Origin: SG8-30 sp963710135 | GTDB taxonomy: Bacteria > Pseudomonadota > Gammaproteobacteria > Steroidobacterales > Steroidobacteraceae | Direction of reading: 5' to 3' | Assembly: GCA_963710135.1 (NCBI GenBank) | Contig: CAVPYY010000003.1 | Span: 558,001 to 622,000, forward strand | DNA length: 64,000 nucleotides | Notes under the pieces: generated by a model | What the model was told of the DNA's origin: nothing | The model's input: the letters and a program-made list of their open reading frames with translations, nothing else | Database searches by the model: none | Position numbers and translations under genes: made by a program | In this document: positions 52,189 through 63,806 of the stretch, in pieces | Numbering within the stretch: position 1 is the first letter of the stretch | How the letters are laid out: each line of letters starts with the position of its first letter

Positions 52189-52980
52189 TTAGCCTTGCAT
52201 TAACGTCCGCGTGTACATTGATCTCAAGTAGTCGTTGAGTTCTCGCGAGGCCTTCGGAAGGGGCCCCAGCTTCCGGAAAACCTCCGGATCGATATCCTCA
52301 CCGACTCGCAGGGCGAAGTGGGGCCGCCGGGCGGGAATTCGATACCACGGGGTAGCTTTCGTGAGGGTGGTCGGCACCACGGTGACAAATACCGGGGTGA
52401 CTACTCGGGCTGAACGGATGGCGACGTTTGCAGCCCCCCGGTGGAATAAGAGCGGCTGCCCCGGGCGGGTGCGGGTGCCCTCGGGGAACATGACCAGCGC
52501 CTGCTCGGCGCTGAGTGCGGCGGCGGCCCTTTCCAGCATTTCGTCGGTTGGGCGGTTCGGTATGTAGCCGGCGCCGCGTACGACGAGTGCCGTGGCGGGG
52601 TTGCGCCACAGCTCACGCTTAATGACGCAACCAGCGTCCGGGATGAATGCCAGCATGAAGACCACGTCAATCAGGGACGGGTGGTTGGCGACGATCAGCT
52701 GGCCGGGTCGACCGAGCAGATCGAAATTGGTCAACTCGTAGGTCAGGCCGCCCAGCGAGTTCATGAACCCAATGAATGCCCGAAACGCCAGCCTGACCAG
52801 CAGCCGACCACGATGCGCTCTTTGCTGGCGCGTCCCTGGGAGGAGCACCAGAATGGGTACCGCCAGGGCGCCGAGCACGATGCCGCCCAAGCCGAACAGC
52901 GTGAAGCTGAGGGCGGTGGTGATAAACCGCCACGCATACGCGTCAGCTTTGCGGCTCATGGAGTCGATGGGGCGGGCCAT
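52189..52980 (-). CDS. PlsC-like lysophospholipid acyltransferase (ApeB-like)
   Basis: 263 residues from ATG 52980 (MARPIDSMSRKADAYAWRFI; the inner Met at 52959 is an alternative). An N-terminal membrane helix (TTALSFTLFGLGGIVLGALA) precedes the acyltransferase blocks QLIVANHPSLIDVVFML (HX4D) near residue 105 and LVMFPEGTRTRPGQPLLFHR near 185. It is the second acyltransferase of the pigment set and probably builds the lipid anchor. Divergent from the phosphopantetheinyl transferase gene by 21 bp. Confidence 0.87.
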   Translation of the reverse strand: MARPIDSMSRKADAYAWRFITTALSFTLFGLGGIVLGALAVPILVLLPGTRQQRAHRGRLLVRLAFRAFIGFMNSLGGLTYELTNFDLLGRPGQLIVANHPSLIDVVFMLAFIPDAGCVIKRELWRNPATALVVRGAGYIPNRPTDEMLERAAAALSAEQALVMFPEGTRTRPGQPLLFHRGAANVAIRSARVVTPVFVTVVPTTLTKATPWYRIPARRPHFALRVGEDIDPEVFRKLGPLPKASRELNDYLRSMYTRTLMQG

Positions 52981-53001
52981 GGTTGTCGGACAAGCACGAT
53001 T

Positions 53002-53727
53002 ATGGTCCAGTCTGTCAGCCGTTCGCGGGCAGATCCAAATGCGATGGTGCGCACGATGGCTGGCATGGATAGTACGAGGATAACTGGCAGCTGGCCCCAA
53101 CTGTGGCTCGCGCCGCCCGAAGCTGCGGCGCACATGGACGAACGCGTATTGGACCCGAACGACTCGCAGCGATGGGCAATGATCCGTCGTGGTCGGAAAG
53201 CGATCGAATGGGCAGCCAGTCGGGCCCTACTGCAACAGGTCGGGGCATCACGCCACGGCGGCTGGAGTCTCAGTCATGCGGCAAATCATGCGGCACTCTG
53301 CTGTGGTACAGGTCCTGTCGCAACTGGCGTAGACCTTGAGGCGGTTGTTCCCCGGGACGTCATCCGCCTGGCCAGTCTCAGCTACTCGCTGGCTGAGAGC
53401 GAGGCCATCGAGAGTCTCCCGGAGCCGGAGAGACTCGTTCGATTCTATGTCCTGTGGACCCTGAAGGAAGCGCTTGCGAAGGCTCTGCGGCTGGACTTGG
53501 CTACGGCTTTGGGCTCGTGCGTTATTCACTGCGCGAGCGGGGTCTGGACCTTGACTCTGCCGCGAGCAGAGCCGGTTAGCTGCGTGGTCTACGCGCCGCG
53601 ACAGCATCTCGTTCTATCGGCCGCGGTCGTGGGAGGTTCGCGTGGGTCGGCTGTCCAGTGGCTATGCAAGGAATGGCCTGGCGGACGGGAAGTTGTCTGG
53701 CCACGTCTCGCGACATTATGTAATTAG
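53002..53727 (+). CDS. 4'-phosphopantetheinyl transferase
   Basis: 241 residues if started at ATG 53002; in-frame ATGs at 53044 and 53065 are alternatives. The Sfp-type motifs are visible: WSLSHAANHAALCCGTGPVA, GVDLEAVVPRD (metal-binding Asp) and LWTLKEALAKALRLDL (WxxKEA). It should activate the two ACPs of the cluster. It is the last pigment-cluster gene on the right, 6 bp before the plsC-like housekeeping gene. Confidence 0.85.
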   Translation: MVQSVSRSRADPNAMVRTMAGMDSTRITGSWPQLWLAPPEAAAHMDERVLDPNDSQRWAMIRRGRKAIEWAASRALLQQVGASRHGGWSLSHAANHAALCCGTGPVATGVDLEAVVPRDVIRLASLSYSLAESEAIESLPEPERLVRFYVLWTLKEALAKALRLDLATALGSCVIHCASGVWTLTLPRAEPVSCVVYAPRQHLVLSAAVVGGSRGSAVQWLCKEWPGGREVVWPRLATLCN

Positions 53728-53733
53728 TCCGTC

Positions 53734-54459
53734 CTACAGCGCCTCATACGCCGCCGAGATCTCGCGCATCTTGCCCTCGATCCAGGCTTGGGTCTCGGCG
53801 TTGAGTTCGCGCGGGTCGCGTCCCAGGGTCTCGATGGGCGGGCCGATCACCACGCGTATCGTGCCGGGCTTCTTCAGCAGTCCGCGGCGCTGCCAGAAGT
53901 CCCCGGCATTGTGCGCGACCGGCACCAGCTTGGCGCCGGTCCTCGAGCCCAGCAGTGCGCCGGACATGCCGTACTTGCGGGTCTGGCCCGGCAGGACGCG
54001 GGTGCCTTCCGGAAAGATCAGTATCCAGAGCCCTTGCGCGAGGCGCTGCGTGCCTTGGTCGATGACCTGCTGCACCGCGCGATGCCCGGCGGAGCGGTTG
54101 ATGGCGATCGGCTTGAGGAAGTAGGTCGCCCAGCCGATCAGCGGGATCCACATGATCTCGCGCTTGAGCACCCAGCTCTGCGGCGGCAGGACCAGCATCT
54201 GCACGATCGTCTCCCAGGTCGACGAGTGCTTCCACATGCTGATGTGCGCGCCTTCCCGCGGCACGTTCTCCAGACCCTCGACGACGTAGTCGAGCCGGCA
54301 GATCACCCTGAGCAGCCACAAATGGGTTCGCGCCCAGTTGCGCGACATGGCGTGCAGCGCCGCGAGCCCGAATGGCACGGTGGCCAGCACCAGCACCGCA
54401 AAGGCGAAGGTGCCGAGAAACAGCAGCGTGGTGAACAGCAGAGAGCGCAGCCACTGCAT
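53734..54459 (-). CDS. 1-acyl-sn-glycerol-3-phosphate acyltransferase (PlsC family)
   Basis: 241 residues with an N-terminal helix (LLFTTLLFLGTFAFAVLVLA). Acyltransferase blocks: SMWKHSSTWETIVQM near residue 75 (HX4E, a variant usual in this subgroup) and LWILIFPEGTRVLPGQTRKY near 145. It transfers a second acyl chain to lysophosphatidic acid. A 50-bp piece of this gene recurs at 30751-30800 at the other end of the pigment cluster. It is followed by glyS on the same strand (26 bp between starts and stops). Confidence 0.9.
   Translation of the reverse strand: MQWLRSLLFTTLLFLGTFAFAVLVLATVPFGLAALHAMSRNWARTHLWLLRVICRLDYVVEGLENVPREGAHISMWKHSSTWETIVQMLVLPPQSWVLKREIMWIPLIGWATYFLKPIAINRSAGHRAVQQVIDQGTQRLAQGLWILIFPEGTRVLPGQTRKYGMSGALLGSRTGAKLVPVAHNAGDFWQRRGLLKKPGTIRVVIGPPIETLGRDPRELNAETQAWIEGKMREISAAYEAL
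53957..54006. repeat. Right copy of the 50-bp direct repeat, inside the plsC-like gene
   Basis: Source copy of the repeat at 30751-30800 (45 of 50 identical, same orientation), encoding GTRVLPGQTRKYGMSGA on the minus strand. The pair brackets about 23 kb that includes the whole pigment cluster. Confidence 0.8.
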
Positions 54460-54484
54460 GGCAATAGCTTATAGGCAGCGAACG

Positions 54485-56634
54485 CTAGCCCGGCAATCGT
54501 GACAAATCGGCGATCTCGAGGAACAGGCGTTGCAGGGCGGCGAGCAGCGCCAGCCGGTTGGCCCGCACCGCGGGGTTCTCCGCCATCACCATGACGCCGT
54601 CGAAGAACGCATCGACCGCCGGGCGCAGCGTGGCCAGGCGGCGCAAGGCCGCTTCGTAGCGACGTGCTGCGATCAGCCCCTCGACCTCCTCGCGCAGCGA
54701 TTCCACGTCGGTCGCCAAGCGGCGCTCGGCCGAATGCTGCAGGAGCGCGGCGTCGACCCGCGCGGGCACGTCCTCGCCCGCCTTGCGCAGGATGTTGGCG
54801 ATGCGCTTGTTGGCCGCGGCCAGGCTCACCGCGTCCGCCAGGCCCAGGAAATCCTTCAGCGCCATGAGCCGCGCGTGGAAGTCGAGCGGCGAGAAGGGCC
54901 GCTTGGCGAGTACCGCGTCGAACATCTCGGCCGTGATGGCGGCGTCACGCTCGAGGTAGTAGGCGCGCAGCCGCTCCATGATGTAGTCGTAGATCTCGGC
55001 GATCAGCGGGTCTACCTGATCCGAGACCGTCGCGCCGGCGGCCACGGCGACAGCGCCATGGCTTTTGGCACGAGCAGCCTCCAGCGCGACCGCCAGCATG
55101 TCCTCACGAACCGCCAGCAATGCGACGGTGATGAGCTCCGAGAGATCGACCTCGATGTCCTTCTCGACCAGCGTACGCAGCACGCCGAGTGCGGCGCGCC
55201 GCAGACCGTACGGATCCTTGGTACCCGTCGGCTTCTGGTCAACGGCAAAGATGGCGACGATGGTGTCGAGCTTGTCGGCGATGGCGAGCGCGGTGCCGGT
55301 CGGGGTGGCCGGCAGCTCGTCGCCGGCGAAGCGCGGCCGGTATTGTTCCTCGATCGCCGCGGCGACCTCGGCATGCTCGCCGTCGGCGATGGCGTAGTAG
55401 CGGCCCATCACGCCCTGCAGCTCCGGGAACTCGCCGACGAGCGTGGTGAGCAGGTCGCACTTGGCGAGATCGGCGGCGCGGCGGGCGAGCGCCGAGTCCG
55501 AGCCGGTTACCTCGGCGATGCGTTCCGCGATGGCGCCGACGCGGGCGGCCTTGGCCGCCACCGACCCGAGGCGCTTCTCGAACGTGACGCTGGCGAGCTG
55601 CTCGCGCCGCTCGGCCAGTGGCTGCTTGCGGTCGGTCTCCCAGAAGAATGCGGCATCGGCGAGCCGCGGCCGCACCACGCGCTCGTTGCCGGCACGGACC
55701 TGGGCCGGATCCGTGCTCTCGATGTTCGATACCGTGATGAACCAGGAGGTCAGGGCACCGTCAGCGCCGCGCACCGGGAAGTAGCGCTGGTGATCCTGCA
55801 CCGTCGAGATCACGACCTCGGGGGGGAGCTCGAGGAAGCGCTGCTCGAAGCGTCCGGTGACGGCGACGGGCCACTCGACCAGCGCCGTGACCTCGTCGAG
55901 CAGGGCGGGATCGAGCAGCACTTCGCCGCCCACGGCTTCGGCCGCCGCGATGACTGCCTTGCGGATCTTCTCGCGCCGTGCCGCGAAGTCGGCCACGACG
56001 TGACCTGCGGCGAGTCGCCGCTCGTAGACGCCGGGCGTGGTCAGCGAGATGGGCCGGCGCGAGTGAAAGCGGTGGCCGCGGGTGACGCGTCCGGCCTCGA
56101 GCCCGAGCAGCGTGCAGGGGACGACGTCGCGGCCAAACAGCATGACGATCCAGTGGGCGGGCCGGACGAACTCGGCCTCGCCCGCGCCCCAGCGCATGCG
56201 CCGGGCGACCGGCAGCTTGTCGAGCGATTGCTGCACGATGGCCGGCAACAGCGAGGTGGCCGGCTGGCCTTCGCGCTGCCCGGTGTAGAGCAGGAATTCG
56301 CCTTTGGGCTCTTGCACGCGCCCGAGGGATTCCAGAGTGGTGCCGCAGGACTCGGCGAACGCCAGTCCCGCGCGGGTGGGCTGGCCGTTGGCGTCGAACG
56401 CGGCGCTGACCGGCGGCCCGCGACGCCGAACCTGCTGGTCCGGCTGGCGCTCGGCGAGACGACGGACGCGCACCGCGAGACGACGCGGGGTGGCGAACGA
56501 CTGCAGCGCGCCGTGACGAATGCCGGCCGCGTCCAGCCCGGCCGCGATGCCGGCGGTGAACGCTTCGGACAGCTGCAACAGCGACTTCGGCGGCAGCTCC
56601 TCCGTGCCCACCTCGACCAGGAAGTCGCGCGTCT

Positions 56635-56638
<4 letters not shown>
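54485..56638 (-). CDS. glyS: Glycine-tRNA ligase beta subunit
   Basis: 717 residues beginning MKTRDFLVEVGTEELPPKSL, the classic GlyS start. Further blocks: VISTVQDHQRYFPVRGADGA, GVMGRYYAIADGEHAEVAAA and KPTGTKDPYGLRRAALGVLR. The beta subunit carries the anticodon-binding and tRNA-recognition parts of the alpha2beta2 enzyme. Its ATG overlaps the glyQ stop (ATGA). Confidence 0.97.
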
Positions 56639-57669
<1,031 letters not shown>

Positions 57670-57784
57670 GAGTTCCGAACCTTGGAAAAGGCCGGGAGTA
57701 TAGCGAGTCGGCCGCGCGCCACGTGCAGCGCAACACGAGGCCGGCCGCGCTGACGGGCCCGTCGGCCAATACGCACGATTTCAG

Positions 57785-57799
57785 TGCACACCGCGTGCA
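57785..57799. promoter_or_regulatory. NtrC-type binding site
   Basis: TGCACACCGCGTGCA is a TGCAC-N5-GTGCA inverted repeat as bound by NtrC. It is about 83 bp upstream of the sigma54 -24 element, a usual enhancer distance. A further GTGCA and TGCAC follow at once, hinting at a second overlapping site. Confidence 0.7.
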
Positions 57800-57808
57800 A
57801 TCGTGCAC

Positions 57809-57814
57809 TATAAT
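57809..57814 (+). promoter_or_regulatory. Possible sigma70 -10 element for glnA
   Basis: TATAAT, perfect match to the -10 consensus, directly downstream of the NtrC-type site. No good -35 hexamer was found at the expected spacing, so it may be activator-dependent or weak. Confidence 0.5.
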
Positions 57815-57881
57815 CGAGCGCTGAATACCAATCTGCGCCCCCAAAGTCCCGTAAGTCTATGTTTCATATATCTTGAGCGGG

Positions 57882-57897
57882 TGGCACATTTCCTGCA
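57882..57897 (+). promoter_or_regulatory. Sigma54 promoter of glnA
   Basis: TGGCACATTTCCTGCA has the invariant GG and GC with the correct spacing of the TGGCAC-N5-TTGCA consensus (one mismatch in the -12 part). It lies about 97 bp before the glnA ATG. Confidence 0.85.
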
Positions 57898-57993
57898 CCA
57901 ATTTGGCTCCGGCCATGACTGGCCGCTGCCCGGGTGTGGCGAGCCCGGCCAGCCAGGCCTGAACCCCCTTTCGCCTACCCGGAGAGACTTTTC

Positions 57994-59403
57994 ATGAAGC
58001 CCGATGACGTACTGAAGTTGATCAAGGACAAAGAGGCCAAGTACTGCGACCTGCGCTTCACCGACACCCGCGGCAAGGAGCAGCACGTCACCATCCCGAC
58101 GCGCCTCGTCGACGAGGATTTCTTCCAGGACGGCAAGATGTTCGACGGCTCGTCGATCGCCGGCTGGAAGGGCATCAACGAGTCGGACATGATCCTCATG
58201 CCCGACCCCAGCACGGCGATGATCGACCCGTTCTACGAGGAGACCACCGTGCTGCTGCGCTGCGACGTGGTCGAGCCGACGACGATGCAGGGCTACTCGC
58301 GTGACCCGCGCTCGCTGGCGCGCCGCGCCGAGGCCTACCTGAAGTCGACCGGTATCGCGGACTCGGCGCTGTTCGGTCCCGAGAACGAGTTCTTCATCTT
58401 CGACAGCGTGCGCTGGACGAACGAGATGAACGGCTGCAGCTACCACGTGGACTCCGTGCAGGGCGCCTGGAACTCGGGATCGCAGTTCGAGGGCGGCAAC
58501 ATGGGGCATCGCCCCACCGTCAAGGGCGGCTACTTCCCGGTCCCGCCGGTCGATCGTTTCCAGGACCTGCGTACCGCGATGTGCATGGCCTGTGAAGAGC
58601 TCGGCCTGAAGGTCGAGGTGCACCATCACGAAGTGGCGACCGGCGGCCAGGGCGAGATCAACGTCGCCGCCAACACGCTGGTCAAGAAGGCCGACGAGGT
58701 GCAGCTGCTGAAGTACGCGCTGTGGAACGTCGCGCACGGCTACGGCAAGACGCTCACCTTCATGCCCAAGCCGATCGTCGGCGACAACGGCAGCGGCATG
58801 CACGTGCACCAGTCGCTGCAGAAGGACGGCAAGAACATCTTCGCCGGCGACAAGTACGCGGGCCTGTCGGAAATCTGCCTGTACTACATCGGCGGCATCA
58901 TCAAGCACGCCAAGGCGCTCAACGCCTTCACCAATGCCAGCACCAACAGCTACAAGCGACTGGTGCCGGGATTCGAAGCACCGGTGATGCTCGCCTACTC
59001 CGCGCGCAACCGCTCCGCCTCGATCCGTATCCCCTGGGTGTCGAACCCGAAGGGCCGGCGCATCGAGACGCGCTTCCCGGACTCCACCGCGAATCCGTAC
59101 TTCGCGTTCGCGGCGCTGCTGATGGCGGGCCTCGACGGCATCCAGAACAAGATCCATCCGGGCGATGCCGCGGACAAGGATCTGTACGACCTGCCGCCGG
59201 AAGAGGCGAAGAACATTCCGGAAGTGTGCTACTCGCTGGACGAGGCGCTGCGGCACCTGGATGCCGAGCGCGCCTTCCTCACCAAGGGCGGTGTGTTCAC
59301 CGACGACATGATCGACGCCTACATCGGGCTCAAGCAGGGCGAGATGACCCGCTACCGCATGTCGACGCACCCGGTGGAATTTGACATGTACTACAGCCTC
59401 TGA
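57994..59403 (+). CDS. glnA: Glutamine synthetase type I
   Basis: 469 residues from ATG 57994 (MKPDDVLKLIKDKEAKYCDL), with GGAGAG upstream; a frame extension to 57934 lacks such a signal. Motifs: FDGSSIAGWKGINESDM, FGPENEFFIFD, GDNGSGMHVHQSL and NRSASIRIPW. The adenylylation site is Tyr near residue 398 in DLYDLPPEEAKNIPEV, so GlnE-type control is expected. It converts glutamate and ammonia to glutamine. ntrB and ntrC lie downstream, as in other gammaproteobacteria. Confidence 0.98.
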   Translation: MKPDDVLKLIKDKEAKYCDLRFTDTRGKEQHVTIPTRLVDEDFFQDGKMFDGSSIAGWKGINESDMILMPDPSTAMIDPFYEETTVLLRCDVVEPTTMQGYSRDPRSLARRAEAYLKSTGIADSALFGPENEFFIFDSVRWTNEMNGCSYHVDSVQGAWNSGSQFEGGNMGHRPTVKGGYFPVPPVDRFQDLRTAMCMACEELGLKVEVHHHEVATGGQGEINVAANTLVKKADEVQLLKYALWNVAHGYGKTLTFMPKPIVGDNGSGMHVHQSLQKDGKNIFAGDKYAGLSEICLYYIGGIIKHAKALNAFTNASTNSYKRLVPGFEAPVMLAYSARNRSASIRIPWVSNPKGRRIETRFPDSTANPYFAFAALLMAGLDGIQNKIHPGDAADKDLYDLPPEEAKNIPEVCYSLDEALRHLDAERAFLTKGGVFTDDMIDAYIGLKQGEMTRYRMSTHPVEFDMYYSL

Positions 59404-59423
59404 AGCCGTCACCGGGGATGGCG

Positions 59424-59460
59424 ACGGGGACGGCGGTCACAGATCGTCGTCCCCGTTTTG
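59424..59460 (+). terminator. Rho-independent terminator of glnA
   Basis: ACGGGGACG pairs with CGTCCCCGT (about nine base pairs, loop of 15 bases) and is followed by TTTTG. It begins 21 bp after the glnA stop. Confidence 0.8.
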
Positions 59461-59493
59461 TCAGGCCGGGGCCGGGAGGGCTATGCTTGCCAA

Positions 59494-60087
59494 ATGCGCA
59501 CGCTCATCCTGATGCTCGGTCTGCTCGTCGCCCTGGGGGCCCAGTCCCAGGAGATCTACAAGTGGGTGGACAAGGACGGAGTCGTCCACTACGCGGACCA
59601 GCCTGGGGCGCCAGACGCCTCACGGGTGACCATCGTCGGCACCGAGCCGCCGCCGCAGGACGAGGCGGGCGACGCAACGAGCTTCTCGCGCACCGAGGAC
59701 GCCGGCCCGTCCGACCAGAACGGCTACACGGCGATCAGCATTGCTTCCCCTTCGAACGACCAGGTTTTCTACGGTGCCAACGTGGCCGTCCCGGTCAATG
59801 CGGCGATTTCACCGTTCCTGCGCACCGGGCACGAGGTGGCGTTCTACATCGACGGTGGCCGCACGGACCAGGTGCGCGGCACCTCGGGCCAGATCACCGG
59901 CCTGAGCCGCGGCACCCACACGCTGCAGGTGCGGGTTTTCAATGGCGGCGAGGAAATGATCGCCAGCGAGCCGGTGACGTTCCACGTCCGGGCGCCCTCG
60001 ATTGCCAGGCCACCGACCGGACCCACCGTGAATCTGCCGCGGCCCATCCCGCCGCGGCCACAGCCGCGGCCGCCGTCCGGCGGCTGA
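59494..60087 (+). CDS. DUF4124 domain protein
   Basis: 197 residues from ATG 59494 with a short signal peptide (MRTLILMLGLLVALGAQSQ). The DUF4124 motif EIYKWVDKDGVVHYADQP follows at once. The C-terminal third contains an Ig-like beta region (VFYGANVAVPVNAAISPFLR, GTHTLQVRVFNGGEEMIASE) and a Pro-rich tail. Function unknown; genes of this type commonly stand between glnA and ntrB in gammaproteobacteria. Confidence 0.85.
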   Translation: MRTLILMLGLLVALGAQSQEIYKWVDKDGVVHYADQPGAPDASRVTIVGTEPPPQDEAGDATSFSRTEDAGPSDQNGYTAISIASPSNDQVFYGANVAVPVNAAISPFLRTGHEVAFYIDGGRTDQVRGTSGQITGLSRGTHTLQVRVFNGGEEMIASEPVTFHVRAPSIARPPTGPTVNLPRPIPPRPQPRPPSGG

Positions 60088-60117
60088 CCGATCGTCACAC
60101 GGCAGGAGGCGCCGCAG

Positions 60118-61202
60118 ATGGCGGCTGAACTCCTGCGTCCCGTGGCGGCGGTCGACCCGGCGGCCATTCTCGACGCCCTCACCACGGCGGTGCTGCTGAT
60201 CGACCCGCGCGGCCGGGTGGTCATGCTCAATACCGCGGCCGAGGACATGCTGGCGGTGAGCGCCGGCGCGGCGCGCGGGCGTCGTCTGGCGGACCTCGTC
60301 TCGGGGGGCGACCGGCTCGACACCCTGGTAGTGCGCGCTCGGGTGAGCGGCGAGGCGCTGGCACAGCGCGAATGCGAACTGGCGCCGGCCGTGCGCAACG
60401 ACACGCGCTACCTGGTCGATTGCATGTTCACGCCCTTCAGCCAGAGCGGTGAACCCGGCGCGGTACTGGTCGAGATCTCCGACACCACGCGCCAGACCCG
60501 CATCAGTCGCGACAATGCCCTGCTCACCCAGCTCGGCGGCAGCCGCATGATGGCGCGGCAACTCGCGCACGAGATCAAGAATCCCCTGGGTGGGCTGCGC
60601 GGCGCGGCGCAGTTGCTGGAGAGGGAGTTGCCCTCCGACGAGTTGCGCGAGTACACGAAGGTGATCATCGGCGAAGCAGACCGGCTGCATGCGCTGGTCG
60701 ACAGCCTGGTGGGACCGGCGCGTGCACTGGAGCGCCATCCGGCCAACATCCACGAGCTGCTGGACCGTGTGTATCACCTGGTGCGGGCCGAGGCGCCCGG
60801 CACGATCCACATCACGCGCGACTACGATCCGAGCCTGCCGATGCTGGCGCTCGATCGCGACCAGCTGATCCAGGCGATGCTGAACCTGGCGCGCAATGCG
60901 GTGCAGGCCCTGGGCAGCCACGGCCAGCTGGTGCTGCGCACCCGCGCGATGACCAACGCAACCATCGGCGAGCGCCGTCACCGGGTGGTGGCCCGAGTGG
61001 ACTTCGAAGACAGCGGGCCGGGCGTGCCGCCGGAGCTCGGCGAAACCATCTTCTATCCGCTGGTGACGGCGCGTCCCGGCGGCACCGGGCTCGGGCTCGC
61101 TGTCGCCCAGGACATCGCGACCCGCCATGACGGAATCGTCGAATACGAAAGCCGGCCGGGTCGCACCATCTTCACCCTGCTGCTGCCGCTCGAGGCCGTG
61201 TC

Positions 61203-61206
<4 letters not shown>
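60118..61206 (+). CDS. ntrB: Nitrogen regulation sensor kinase NtrB
   Basis: 362 residues. A PAS domain (ALTTAVLLIDPRGRVVMLNT) precedes the HisKA/HATPase: RQLAHEIKNPLGGLRGAAQL with the phosphorylated His near residue 150, ALDRDQLIQAMLNLARNAVQ (N box) and GTGLGLAVAQDIATRHDG (G box). It responds to PII signalling and phosphorylates or dephosphorylates NtrC. It overlaps ntrC by 4 bp. Confidence 0.96.
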
Positions 61207-62633
<1,427 letters not shown>

Positions 62634-62680
62634 GTCCGCTGCAAATTTGCGGTGATTCCGCTAGAATACGCACAATAGTT

Positions 62681-62700
62681 CGCCGGCTACCCAGCCGGCG
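62681..62700 (+). terminator. Hairpin after ntrC, probable terminator
   Basis: CGCCGGCT and AGCCGGCG form a perfect 8-bp stem with a four-base loop, followed by CTTTCATTT. The T-rich tail is interrupted, so efficiency is uncertain. It separates ntrC from the channel gene. Confidence 0.6.
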
Positions 62701-62730
62701 CTTTCATTTCGACTGTGCTGTGCTGACACC

Positions 62731-63801
62731 ATGAATGAGCTGAATGAACTCGGTAGCCATATCTTCCTGGGCAACGACCTCGCGTCGTGGTTCAAGGCGG
62801 GCGTGCAGTTCGCCGTGTGGTTCACGGTCCTGCCGCTTGCCAAGGCGTTCGTCACCGGGCGCCTCAAAAAGCTGGACCCTGAGAAATCGCCCGCCGCGCT
62901 GGAGCTGGTGCAGGCACTGCTGCGCCGGACCACACGCCTGTTCCTGTGGCTGGCGGCGACGTTCCTGGCGCTGCAGTGGCTGACCATCCCCGAGAAGATC
63001 GACCGCTACGTGACGGCGGGAATGCTGCTCCTCCTGTGGCTGCAGGTGGCCATCTGGGGCACGGCGGCCGTGCGCTACCTGGTCGAGCGGCGCCTGGTGC
63101 GCGAGCGCCACGCCCAGGACGGCTCGGCCTCGCTCAACATCATCAAGTTCGTCGGCGTCGCCGTGGTGTGGGTCGTGGCCCTGCTGATGTTGCTCGCCAA
63201 TCTTGGCGTGGACATCACCGCCCTCATCGCCGGCCTGGGTGTCGGCGGCATCGCCATCGCGCTCGCGGTGCAGAACGTGCTGGGCGACTTGCTGGCGTCA
63301 CTGTCGATCGCGCTCGACAAGCCGTTCAAGGTGGGCGATTTCCTGGTGGTGGGCGACGACAAGGGCTCCGTCGAGCACATCGGCATCAAGAGCACCCGAC
63401 TGCGCTCCCTGTCGGGCGAGCAGATCGTGGTATCGAACGGCGACCTGCTGAAGTCGCGGGTGAGGAATTTCGGGCTGCTGTACGAGCGGCGCATTTCGTT
63501 CAGTGTGGGTGTCGTCTACGAGACCAGCCGGGAGAGGCTGCGCGAGATCCCCGGCATCATCGAGGGCGCCATCAAGCGGCATGCGAAGACGCGCTTCGAC
63601 CGGGCGCACTTCGCCAGCTTCGGTGATTTCTCGCTGAACTACGAAGCCGTGTACTTCGTGCTCGATCCCGCGTTCAACGTCTACATGGACATCCAGCAGG
63701 CCATCAACCTTGAGTTGCACGAGGAGTTCGAGAAGCGTGGCATCGAGTTCGCCTACCCGACCAACGTGCAGTACACGAAGACGGTGACCGCCGCCGGCTG
63801 A
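62731..63801 (+). CDS. MscS-family mechanosensitive channel
   Basis: 356 residues. Four or so N-terminal membrane helices are followed by the pore-lining helix TALIAGLGVGGIAIALAVQN near residue 168 and the beta domain ALDKPFKVGDFLVVGDDKGS, VEHIGIKSTRLRSLSGEQIV. These are the hallmarks of MscS-like channels that release solutes on hypo-osmotic shock. A TGAACTCGG-type weak ribosome-binding context precedes ATG 62731. Confidence 0.92.
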   Translation: MNELNELGSHIFLGNDLASWFKAGVQFAVWFTVLPLAKAFVTGRLKKLDPEKSPAALELVQALLRRTTRLFLWLAATFLALQWLTIPEKIDRYVTAGMLLLLWLQVAIWGTAAVRYLVERRLVRERHAQDGSASLNIIKFVGVAVVWVVALLMLLANLGVDITALIAGLGVGGIAIALAVQNVLGDLLASLSIALDKPFKVGDFLVVGDDKGSVEHIGIKSTRLRSLSGEQIVVSNGDLLKSRVRNFGLLYERRISFSVGVVYETSRERLREIPGIIEGAIKRHAKTRFDRAHFASFGDFSLNYEAVYFVLDPAFNVYMDIQQAINLELHEEFEKRGIEFAYPTNVQYTKTVTAAG

Positions 63802-63806
63802 CCGGC

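Larger units (their letters stand above)
57670..57993. promoter_or_regulatory. glnA regulatory region
   Basis: 324 bp between divergent glyQ and glnA. It holds an NtrC-type site (57785-57799), a perfect TATAAT (57809-57814) and a sigma54 -24/-12 element (57882-57897), then an ~95-bp leader ending in GGAGAG before the glnA ATG. The arrangement of an upstream sigma70 promoter with the activator sites overlapping it and a downstream sigma54 promoter copies the glnAp1/glnAp2 design of enterobacteria. Confidence 0.75.

Noticed and set aside
58441..58460. CCACGTGGA core in glnA resembling parS
   Set aside because: Only the inner ten bases match; outer arms do not fit the 16-bp consensus.
57808..59412. 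534-residue minus-strand open frame
   Set aside because: Mirror frame of glnA.
62641..62650. GCAAATTTGC palindrome after ntrC
   Set aside because: Short, single copy and without a matching regulator nearby; no claim possible.
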